Assembly: GCA_946481235.1 (NCBI GenBank)
Contig: CAMLME010000071.1
Location: 1 to 9,032, forward strand
Reading direction: 5' to 3'
DNA: 9,032 nucleotides
DNA from: an uncultured Methylobacillus sp.
Lineage (GTDB): Bacteria; Pseudomonadota; Gammaproteobacteria; Burkholderiales; Methylophilaceae
A model generated the notes under the pieces. It searched no databases, was not told the origin of the DNA, and was given only the letters and a program-made list of their open reading frames with translations. Positions 1 to 6,494 of the stretch are shown here, one piece after another (position 1 is the stretch's first letter; the number at the start of each line of letters is the position of its first letter). The position numbers were made by a program, and so were the translations under genes.

Positions 1-854
1 GGCTGGGTGGAGACCGCAGCTTCGAAGCCCAGCTCGCGGACGATGGCGGCCTGCTCGGGCAGGTAGTCCTTGCCGGGTTTGCCGTTGGGGTAGGCAAACA
101 GCCGTATCTCTTCCCCCAGGGCCGTTTCGAGAAACGCCTTGCCCTCGGCGATTTCCTTGCGTACTGCCTGTTCGTCCAGCCTGGCGAGGATGGGGTGGCG
201 CGCGGTATGGGCGCCGATATCCATGCCGGCGGCATGCAGGCGGCGCAGTTGGTCGGTCGTCATCATCAGGTCTTCCGGCAGCAGGCCGCAGTCGGCGAAT
301 TCGCACAGCCGCGCAACAGTTGCTTCGCGCTCGTCTGGAGGCAGGGGTTTCACCTTGGGCAGAATCTGGCCAATGGCACGGGACTTGGCCTCGTGCGAGC
401 CTGTATCGTGCTGGCCCAGGCCGAGCGCACCCAGATCGAGACGGTCATGCGGGGTGCGGCGGATGGCTTCGATGACCGTGTCGTTGAACATACGGCCGCC
501 ATCGAGATACGCCGTGGCGATAAAGAATGTCGCCGGCAGCCCATGCCGCTGCAGGATGGGGAGCGCGGTGGTGACGTTATCCGCATAACCGTCGTCGAAC
601 GTAATGCTGGCCGCGCGGGCGGGCAGTGTCCCTGTTTTCAGTCGCACGACCGCCTCGGCAAGCGGCAGCACGTTGAACACGGATTTCAGAAGGGACATAT
701 GGGCATCGAACGTGTCCGCAGTCGCCTCGTGTGGAAACAAGGGGTCCTGCACGGCAAGCACACGATGGAAGATCAGGATGCTCAGGCGCCCATCGGGGCC
801 GGCCGGGGCGCGCCGGTTTCCCAGAAATTTATAGAGCGGGCTCATGAGCATCAT
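1..854 (-). CDS. Polysaccharide deacetylase family protein (carbohydrate esterase 4-like), C-terminus cut by window edge
   Basis: The reading frame is open from an ATG at 854 to base 1, giving about 284 residues with no stop, so the 3' end lies outside the window. The NodB/CE4 fold is visible. An FHRV motif lies near residues 29-32. The general base and metal-ligand aspartates are in TFDDGYADN (D87, D88). The metal-binding histidines are in HTARH (H216, H220). A third motif, RLFAYPNGKPGKDY, spans residues 251-264. The family removes N- or O-acetyl groups from polysaccharides using a divalent metal. No signal peptide is evident. ATGs at 854, 851 and 845 are in frame; a weak GAAG lies just upstream, so the exact start is uncertain. 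It follows the beta-helix gene after 133 bp and probably modifies the polysaccharide made by this locus. Its motifs do not look like the PEP-CTERM-locus deacetylase subfamily that begins with a VDVED-type motif. Function is confident; substrate is unknown. Confidence 0.9.
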   Translation of the reverse strand, partial: MMLMSPLYKFLGNRRAPAGPDGRLSILIFHRVLAVQDPLFPHEATADTFDAHMSLLKSVFNVLPLAEAVVRLKTGTLPARAASITFDDGYADNVTTALPILQRHGLPATFFIATAYLDGGRMFNDTVIEAIRRTPHDRLDLGALGLGQHDTGSHEAKSRAIGQILPKVKPLPPDEREATVARLCEFADCGLLPEDLMMTTDQLRRLHAAGMDIGAHTARHPILARLDEQAVRKEIAEGKAFLETALGEEIRLFAYPNGKPGKDYLPEQAAIVRELGFEAAVSTQ

Positions 855-868
855 GATCTTCAGGCGCC

Positions 869-982
869 ATTGATGCGGAACGGTGAAGTCTTTACTACGT
901 TCGGGCTGAGCTTGTCGAAGCCAGCGCGCCCTTCGACAAGCTCAGGGTGAACGGGCTTCAAACATAATCTGGCCGCATCAAT
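869..982. repeat. Outer 10-bp inverted repeat enclosing the palindrome
   Basis: ATTGATGCGG at 869-878 is perfectly complementary to CCGCATCAAT at 973-982. The pair brackets the 897-954 palindrome, and between the two levels there is also TGAAG (884-888) facing CTTCA (956-960). The 114-bp unit could fold as one long interrupted stem or be a small mobile element with short terminal inverted repeats. No target-site duplication is obvious at its borders. The left arm lies about 15-24 bases upstream of the deacetylase start. Confidence 0.6.
897..954. repeat. Imperfect palindrome (REP-like dispersed repeat)
   Basis: Two 24-base arms, 897-920 and 931-954, are inverted copies around a 10-base spacer. 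The inner 15 bases (CTGAGCTTGTCGAAG and its complement) match perfectly; the outer part differs at only four positions. Sequences with the core TTCGACAAGCTCAG are familiar as dispersed intergenic palindromes in many proteobacterial genomes. The hairpin would be strong, but no T-tract follows on either strand, so I do not call it an intrinsic terminator. It could still stabilise or attenuate the transcript between the beta-helix and deacetylase genes. Confidence 0.8.
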
Positions 983-987
983 AAACA

Positions 988-2148
988 TCACTCGTGCTCG
1001 TATGCCCCCGCGTCGATCTTGCCCACCACAGGTCGCGGTTCGCTGCCGGCCTTGTGTACGTATTGCTCCGTGGGTCGCAGTGAAAAATCGTTCGCGGTTC
1101 CCGGATCCATCCCGGCATTCACGGCTTCGGCTTTCAGCCGAAGCCGGTAGTCGTAGGTCAAAGGGGAAATCAGCTCGGTCAGGCCGCCCCGGATGTTGTT
1201 GGATTGCTCCGCGCCGGCAGCATTGATCATGCCTCTGCCGACGAAGAGATTATTCACGATACGCGCCGGGTTGGTGCCGGGTTTGACGAACACGAACGCC
1301 CCGCCTTGCGGGCGCTCGTTAACCACCGTGTTGTTGATGAGATAAAACTCGTTGGCCTCGTATTTCAGGCCTTCCGCGCCATAGCTGATGATGCCGGAGT
1401 TTTCCGATATCTGGCCTTGCTGGACAAGGTTGCCGATCACGTAGGCGATGCCGCCGTTCGAGATGTCGATGTTGTAGCTGGAATTGCCGTCATACTCATC
1501 CATGATGCGGTTGTACAGGATGTAGTTGGTCTGGGCGCGGGTCTTGACGGTGTGGCCGATGCGCGAATGATGGCTGTAGCTGTATTTGAGCGTGAAGCTG
1601 CGCACCGAGCCGATGTACATGTTGTGGGTCTTGCCGTCGCCGGCACCGTTGTTGGCGAACTCGCTGTTCTCGACCACGATATCGCTGTTCTTGTTCGAGC
1701 CGGTCAGGATGCCGTTCTGGTTGTCGTGAAAATAGCAGTTGCGTATGGTGAGGCCGGTGCCTTCCGCCCGAACTCCTGAACCGTTTCGGTCGCGCACCTT
1801 GGCGCCGGAAAACTCGATGTTCTCGATGGTGATGTTGTTGCCCTTGATCAGCCAGATGCCCTTGCCTGCCACGCTCGCGCCGTCCGCCTGCAGATGCGCC
1901 ATGCCCCCGACCCCGCGCAGCGTCAGGTTGTTGTGCTTCCATACGGCGGCGTCCTTCGGGTAAACGCCGGCGTCGATTTCGACAATATCGCCGTCTCGCG
2001 TGTATTTTGCTGCGACACTGGGCGTCAGGTATTTCTTGCCCACCCCCACTTGCAGCGTAGCGGCGTCCGCCGCGGTGACAAAACCTGTGATTGCCAGCGC
2101 TAAAGTACCGCAGGCCCATGAATTCATACGTTCAGCATAGTGGCTCAT
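988..2148 (-). CDS. Secreted right-handed parallel beta-helix protein (pectate-lyase-like fold)
   Basis: A 386-residue protein. The first 29 residues form a signal peptide (hydrophobic ALAITGF stretch, likely cleavage after AADA), so it acts in the periplasm or outside the cell. The body carries at least eight beta-helix rungs with the recurring pattern N-x-[IL]-x-[IL]-x-[NG]-x-x-[FV], for example near residues 104-116, 131-143, 155-167, 207-221, 267-278 and 294-305. The C-terminus ends in KIDAGAYEHE, a common closing motif in such proteins. The fold is used by polysaccharide lyases, C5-epimerases and some glycosidases; a conserved-looking HNMYIG...SHHSRIGHTVKTRA segment (residues 175-205) may line the groove, but I cannot assign a reaction. 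The start at 2148 is chosen over upstream in-frame starts (to 2229) because GAGGAG lies six bases before it and the signal peptide then begins properly. It starts 20 bp after the YdcF gene. No PEP-CTERM sorting tail is present. Confidence 0.88.
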   Translation of the reverse strand: MSHYAERMNSWACGTLALAITGFVTAADAATLQVGVGKKYLTPSVAAKYTRDGDIVEIDAGVYPKDAAVWKHNNLTLRGVGGMAHLQADGASVAGKGIWLIKGNNITIENIEFSGAKVRDRNGSGVRAEGTGLTIRNCYFHDNQNGILTGSNKNSDIVVENSEFANNGAGDGKTHNMYIGSVRSFTLKYSYSHHSRIGHTVKTRAQTNYILYNRIMDEYDGNSSYNIDISNGGIAYVIGNLVQQGQISENSGIISYGAEGLKYEANEFYLINNTVVNERPQGGAFVFVKPGTNPARIVNNLFVGRGMINAAGAEQSNNIRGGLTELISPLTYDYRLRLKAEAVNAGMDPGTANDFSLRPTEQYVHKAGSEPRPVVGKIDAGAYEHE

Positions 2149-2154
2149 TTCAAG

Positions 2155-2160
2155 CTCCTC
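2155..2160 (-). promoter_or_regulatory. Strong Shine-Dalgarno site for the beta-helix gene
   Basis: GAGGAG is read on the minus strand with a 6-base spacer to the ATG at 2148. It is the best ribosome binding site inside the operon and decides the start of the beta-helix protein. The ATG at 2169, which overlaps the YdcF stop codon as TGATG, has no comparable site, so it is less likely to be the start. Confidence 0.75.
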
Positions 2161-2168
2161 AATGAACA

Positions 2169-2948
2169 TCACTTCCCGCGATTGGGGGCGAGCGCGTATT
2201 GCAGGCCATACCAGGCCACGCCCAGCCATTCGTATATTGCATACCGCGAGCGCCGCAGTCCCTCGGCACCCGGCAGGAAATCAAGCCAGCGCAGTCTATT
2301 CCGGCTGAAAAACATGGTCGGCGCACCGATCACTTCCAGGCCTTCATGCGAAAACGCCATCCGGGAACGGCGCATGTGCATGGCATCGGTCACCAGCAGT
2401 ATGCGACGCACGCCTGCCTTTTTCAGGATCGCAGCCGAAAATGCCGCGTTTTGCGCAGTGTTGGTCGAGCGGTCTTCCGTCCATGTCACAGGCGTTGCGA
2501 AATCTTCCTGCAGGACGAGCGCCGCGCTGGTTGCCAACGATTCGTCGCGGTCGTCCGTCTTTCCGTATCCGCCCGAAACCAGCAGCGGCAAACCGGTTTC
2601 CCGTTGCAGTTTCGCCGCGTAGCGCAAGCGGGCGAGTGCGACGTAGTTCGGGATATCCTTGCCGCCATACTCCGGGCTGTTTTCGAGCCGTCCGGCGGTC
2701 AGCACAACGATCGCCTCCGCCCCGTTCGCGGATCGTAGCGGCGGTTCGAGACTTTCCAGCGGACGCAGCAACAGCCAGGCACCGGCGTTGGTGCACAACA
2801 CAAACAGCAGCGCGATGGCCCCGCCACTCACGACACGCCCGATCCGCGGCCACCAGAAACGCAAGCCCCATCCCGCGCCGTAGAGCAGGAAAAGGCTTAG
2901 CGGCGGCAACACCAGCATCTGAACAACCGCAATGGCGCTCACGTTCAT
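2169..2948 (-). CDS. YdcF/ElyC family membrane protein (DUF218)
   Basis: A 259-residue protein with two N-terminal membrane segments (about residues 5-23 and 41-61) followed by a DUF218 domain. The diagnostic blocks are AEAIVVLTAGR (77-87), PEYGGKD (92-98), LPLLVSGGYG (120-129), EDRSTNT (158-164) and LLVTDAMHMRRS (184-195). Relatives such as ElyC and SanA act in cell-envelope integrity and lipid-carrier or peptidoglycan-related processes; the biochemical reaction is not settled. In many relatives the first block reads VLGGG and the last HMPRA, so this copy is a variant (VLTAG, HMRRS). The ATG at 2948 is preferred over a TTG at 2969; neither has a clear Shine-Dalgarno, so translation may be coupled to prsR, which ends 30 bp upstream. 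In this operon it may handle an undecaprenyl-linked intermediate or surface polysaccharide, which is inference. Confidence 0.85.
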   Translation of the reverse strand: MNVSAIAVVQMLVLPPLSLFLLYGAGWGLRFWWPRIGRVVSGGAIALLFVLCTNAGAWLLLRPLESLEPPLRSANGAEAIVVLTAGRLENSPEYGGKDIPNYVALARLRYAAKLQRETGLPLLVSGGYGKTDDRDESLATSAALVLQEDFATPVTWTEDRSTNTAQNAAFSAAILKKAGVRRILLVTDAMHMRRSRMAFSHEGLEVIGAPTMFFSRNRLRWLDFLPGAEGLRRSRYAIYEWLGVAWYGLQYALAPNRGK

Positions 2949-2978
2949 GGGCGCCGCACGATATCGCAATGCAACGGT

Positions 2979-4331
2979 TTACTTGATCCCATGGCGATTC
3001 AACAGATCGTAAAGCGTCGGACGGCTGACGCCGAGCAGCTCCGCCGCCTTGGCGATGTTGCCGTCCACACGCGCCAGCGCTTTCACCAGCGCCTTGTACT
3101 CGGCCTCGTCGCGCACCTGGCGCAGATTGATCGGCATTTCAGATGCGGAGACCGTCGGCAGGCCGAGATCTTCCGCATTGATCTGCGGTCCTTCGGCCAT
3201 GATCACGGCGCGCTTGATGCAGTTTTCCATTTCCCGCACGTTGCCCGGCCACGGATAGCTCTCGATCAGGGCCAGTGCCTCGGCACTGAAGCCCTGCGAG
3301 TAAGCGCCTTCCTGGGCGCTGAACTTGCTCTTGAAGTGGTGCGCCAGCAAAGCGGCATCCCCCACCCGGTCGCGCAGCGGCGGAATCGTGATCACGATCT
3401 CGCTCAGCCGGTAATACAGGTCCTCCCGAAAACGCTTTTCCGCGATCAGATCCTGCAGGTTCTGGTGCGTGGCGCAGACGACGCGCACGTCGACGGGGAT
3501 TTCCTCGCGTCCGCCGACGCGCTCGATCACTCTTTCCTGCAGGAATCGCAACAATTTCGCCTGCAGGGCCATCGGCAGATCGCCCACTTCGTCGAGAAAG
3601 AACGTGCCGCCGCTCGCCAGTTCTATTTTGCCCAGCGTCTGCTTGGCAGCGCCGGTATACGAGCCCTTCTCGTAACCGAACAGCTCGCTCTCCAGCAGGT
3701 TTTCCGGAATGGCCGCGCAATTGATGGCGATAAAGCGCTTGCTCGCGCGAGGGCTCAACTGGTGCAGGGCGCGCGCCAGCACCTCCTTGCCCGTCCCGCT
3801 GTCGCCCAGCAGCATGACGGCGGCATCGGCAGGCGCCACTTTTTCCACGTTGCGGCATACCTTGAGCATGCCCGGATCGCGGCTGATGATGCCGGCCAAG
3901 GGGGAGTCCGCCTGCGCTTGCAACAGCCCGCGGTTCTCCTGCTGCAAGGCATGAAGGAAAAACGCCCGTTCGATCACCAGCCCCAGCAGCTCCGGGTCGA
4001 AAGGTTTCTGGTGAAAATCGTAAGCCCCCAGGCCGATGGCTTTTACCGCATTGGCGTGATCCTGGTTACCGGTCAGCACGATCACCTTGGTGTCCGGTGC
4101 CAGCGCGAGTATCTGCTGCAGCGTGGCCAAGCCTTCCGTGGCGCCGTCCGGATCGGGCGGCAACCCGAGATCCATGGTCACCACTGCCGGCTCGAAGCGC
4201 CGCACCATCGCCAGCGCACTCTCGCGGTCCTGCGCCACTTGCACGTCGTAGGCATCGAAGCTCCAGCGCAGCTGTTTTTGCAAGCCCGGATCGTCTTCAA
4301 TGATCAGCAGATTTTTTTTATCCTGTTTCAT
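2979..4331 (-). CDS. prsR: PrsR, sigma-54-dependent response regulator of the PEP-CTERM/exopolysaccharide system
   Basis: A 450-residue NtrC-type regulator with the three expected domains. The receiver domain (about 1-125) has acidic residues D13/D14, phospho-acceptor D54 (VTMDLGLP), T87 and K109. The AAA+ domain (about 145-385) has Walker A GDSGTGKE (176-183), the sigma-54 contact loop GSYTGA (223-228), Walker B GGTFFLDEVGDL (241-252), sensor I around VVCATHQNL and sensor II GNVREMEN (363-370). A Fis-type helix-turn-helix closes the protein (about 424-450, with GVSRPTLYDLL). The family is phosphorylated by PrsK and activates RpoN promoters of PEP-CTERM protein and matrix genes. It lies 59 bp after prsK, in the usual pairing. 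The contact loop is GSYTGA where GAFTGA is the consensus. Only a weak AGG precedes the ATG at 4331. The assignment rests on overall sequence character plus the PrsK neighbour. Confidence 0.92.
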   Translation of the reverse strand: MKQDKKNLLIIEDDPGLQKQLRWSFDAYDVQVAQDRESALAMVRRFEPAVVTMDLGLPPDPDGATEGLATLQQILALAPDTKVIVLTGNQDHANAVKAIGLGAYDFHQKPFDPELLGLVIERAFFLHALQQENRGLLQAQADSPLAGIISRDPGMLKVCRNVEKVAPADAAVMLLGDSGTGKEVLARALHQLSPRASKRFIAINCAAIPENLLESELFGYEKGSYTGAAKQTLGKIELASGGTFFLDEVGDLPMALQAKLLRFLQERVIERVGGREEIPVDVRVVCATHQNLQDLIAEKRFREDLYYRLSEIVITIPPLRDRVGDAALLAHHFKSKFSAQEGAYSQGFSAEALALIESYPWPGNVREMENCIKRAVIMAEGPQINAEDLGLPTVSASEMPINLRQVRDEAEYKALVKALARVDGNIAKAAELLGVSRPTLYDLLNRHGIK

Positions 4332-4390
4332 TAGGAGCCTATCTCAGTAGTAAACAAAAGTGCGCCGGCCATGCATTGCGCGCAGCCCCT

Positions 4391-6475
4391 TTACCCGTAA
4401 ACAGCTTTCTCGACGGCATCATTCCCGCTATAGAGCGGCAGGATGACGCGAAACGTGGTGCCGCTAGCCTCGCTGCTGGCCACCTCGACCTGGCCGCCAA
4501 GCTCGTGGATATATTCCCTGCTCTCGAACACGCCGATGCCCATGCCTGCCGATTTGGTGGACTCGAAAGGCCTGAACAGGCGCTCATGGATGAATTCCGC
4601 GCTCATGCCGTGGCCGGTGTCCCGCACCTCGATGATGGCGGTGCCGTTTCCCTTGGTGAGGCGCACTACCACCTGCCCATCCCTGGGTGTGGCTTCAATC
4701 GCATTCTGGATCAGGTGCCCGATCACCCGTTCGAGGCTGGCGCGGTTAGCCAGCACTTCCAGGCCGGCATCCTGTATTTCCAGCGCCGGCCGCGGCTCGG
4801 CGACCGATTTTTCCGCCACCGCCTGCTGCAAGACCTTTTCAATCAGCAGCGGCACGGGTTGCTCCATGATAGGCCCGGAACTGAGCTTCTGCAGCAGCCG
4901 CCGCATTTTTTGCACCGAGAGGTCCACCGTATCGATCATGTCCTTCTGGAACTCCGGGTTGGCCTTGTGTTTTTCGGCATTGGAAAGCAGCAACGACAAC
5001 TGGGAAACCAGGTTTTTCAGGTCGTGCACCACAAAGGTGGACATGCGGTTGAAGGACTCGAACTGGCGCGCCACCAGCAACGCATTCGCGGCTTCCTGCT
5101 GCGCCAGATAGCTTGCGGCCTGGTTGCCGGCGATCTTGAGCAGGTCGCTTACTTCCCAGTTCAGCTTGATCTTGCTTCTGGGCTGTGTCAGCACCACGAA
5201 ACCGAACAGTTTCCGGTGCAGCATGAGCGGCACCACCAGCCACGCCTTGGGAATCGATGACAGCCACTGCGGCATGGGGCATGCCACATAGCGCTCGGGG
5301 CTAGCCTGATACTCATCCAGGTCGATCACCCATTGCTTGTTTTCCAGAAACTGGCAGAACACACTCTCGGCGGGCTCGATACGTTGCCCCGCTGGAATAT
5401 TCCAGTGCGTCACAGGTTCGTAATCGCCGGATTCCCGGAGTATCCACAAGCCGCCGCCGGGACTTTCCACCAGCTCGGCAATGGCCTGGACGGCACGCTC
5501 GCCCAGCCCTTGCCCGTCATCGGACAAGGTGCGGGTAAAGCGCAGCCATTCCTCCCGGTAATCGTAGTTGTAGCTATAGAAATGCTTGCTGATGAATACC
5601 TTCAGCCATGAACGCAAGGTGCCCGAGAACAGCACGCTCGCCAGCAAAATCACCGCGCCGAACAGGAAAACCGTTTGCAGGAAGGTGCCCCAGCTCCCCC
5701 CGAAAATCCGCAACAGATAACCGGCGGCAGCCATGGCGAGTAAGTAGAAGGCCGCGCCGAACAAGGCTGCGGAATGGAACAGGATGCGGCGCGACACCGA
5801 TATCCCCAGTGACCAGCGCGGATTGCGCGCGGCTGCAATGGCAACGAGAGGTACGATCAAGGCATTGACGACTCCGCGTGCCGCCCAGATTTCCGGATTG
5901 AGCTGCCGGAACAGCATGGCGTCGCTGTACAGGTAGAAATCGTAAGCGAACATTCCGCCTATCCCCAGGCAGAGATACTTGATTCCCCATCGTTCCTTCG
6001 GAGGTGTATTGCGATATAGCTGTTCCACCAGAATCATGCCGATCACAGCCATGGCCACGCGCCCGACGATGCTGGTCGTGAAAGCAACGATTCCGTAGGG
6101 ATTCAACTCCGCCCAATAGAAATAAACGGTCGCAAGAATGAGCAAAAGGTAAAACGCTGCGATCACGACCACAAATGACCGGCCCCTCAACGAAAGGGCC
6201 GCCTCTTCCGTCCGCAGCGGGCCCAGCAGCACGATCAGGAAAACGGCCCAACCCGCATTGCGCAAAATTTCGAGGGCATTGTTCAGGAACGACAAGGGCA
6301 AATCCGAGGCGATGTGGTAGGCAACCACCGTGGCCCAAACCGCAGAAAGCAAGCAGGCCGCCGTCAGCATCATGCCGTGCAGGCGGCCCCGCCAGCTGGT
6401 CAACAGCAGGATGGACAAGAACACAAACGCCACGGCCGCCGTGGCGTAGCTGAATACCGCTATGTTGACCAACAT
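4391..6475 (-). CDS. prsK: PrsK, membrane sensor histidine kinase of the PEP-CTERM/XrtA system
   Basis: A 694-residue membrane kinase, close to the usual size of the family. The first roughly 290 residues hold about eight to nine membrane segments; this region, not a periplasmic loop, is the presumed sensor. A GAF-like domain follows (about 312-462, with WVIDLDEY and LMLHRKLFGFVVL). The kinase core has the phospho-acceptor histidine in VVHDLKN (H484), the N box in HLIQNAIEAT (N591), the G1 box DTGHGM (619-624), and the F/G2 region LFRPFESTKSAGMGIG (633-648). The H box HDLKN instead of HE-type motifs is typical of PrsK. The ATG at 6475 is chosen over a TTG at 6514 because the latter would overlap the sugar transferase by 20 bases; a GGAG lies upstream at a slightly long distance. 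It follows the transferase stop by 19 bp and precedes its partner prsR. The signal sensed is unknown. Confidence 0.92.
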   Translation of the reverse strand: MLVNIAVFSYATAAVAFVFLSILLLTSWRGRLHGMMLTAACLLSAVWATVVAYHIASDLPLSFLNNALEILRNAGWAVFLIVLLGPLRTEEAALSLRGRSFVVVIAAFYLLLILATVYFYWAELNPYGIVAFTTSIVGRVAMAVIGMILVEQLYRNTPPKERWGIKYLCLGIGGMFAYDFYLYSDAMLFRQLNPEIWAARGVVNALIVPLVAIAAARNPRWSLGISVSRRILFHSAALFGAAFYLLAMAAAGYLLRIFGGSWGTFLQTVFLFGAVILLASVLFSGTLRSWLKVFISKHFYSYNYDYREEWLRFTRTLSDDGQGLGERAVQAIAELVESPGGGLWILRESGDYEPVTHWNIPAGQRIEPAESVFCQFLENKQWVIDLDEYQASPERYVACPMPQWLSSIPKAWLVVPLMLHRKLFGFVVLTQPRSKIKLNWEVSDLLKIAGNQAASYLAQQEAANALLVARQFESFNRMSTFVVHDLKNLVSQLSLLLSNAEKHKANPEFQKDMIDTVDLSVQKMRRLLQKLSSGPIMEQPVPLLIEKVLQQAVAEKSVAEPRPALEIQDAGLEVLANRASLERVIGHLIQNAIEATPRDGQVVVRLTKGNGTAIIEVRDTGHGMSAEFIHERLFRPFESTKSAGMGIGVFESREYIHELGGQVEVASSEASGTTFRVILPLYSGNDAVEKAVYG

Positions 6476-6494
6476 GGCATGTTGCGCTCCGGAG

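Noticed and set aside
897..954. Intrinsic terminator at the palindrome
   Set aside because: No T-run follows the stem on either strand.
2149..2229. Upstream starts for the beta-helix protein (2229, or ATG 2169 overlapping the YdcF stop)
   Set aside because: They place the signal peptide internally or lack a ribosome binding site, whereas 2148 has GAGGAG six bases upstream.
2991..4334. 447-codon open frame on the plus strand
   Set aside because: It lies exactly opposite prsR, whose frame has all NtrC-family motifs; the plus-strand product is rich in H, Q and R with no recognisable domain, typical of an antisense shadow in G+C-rich coding DNA.
4376..5260. 294-codon plus-strand open frame, and a similar one at 6810-7706
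   Set aside because: Both are antisense to well-supported genes (prsK and the sugar transferase) and show no domain or ribosome binding site.
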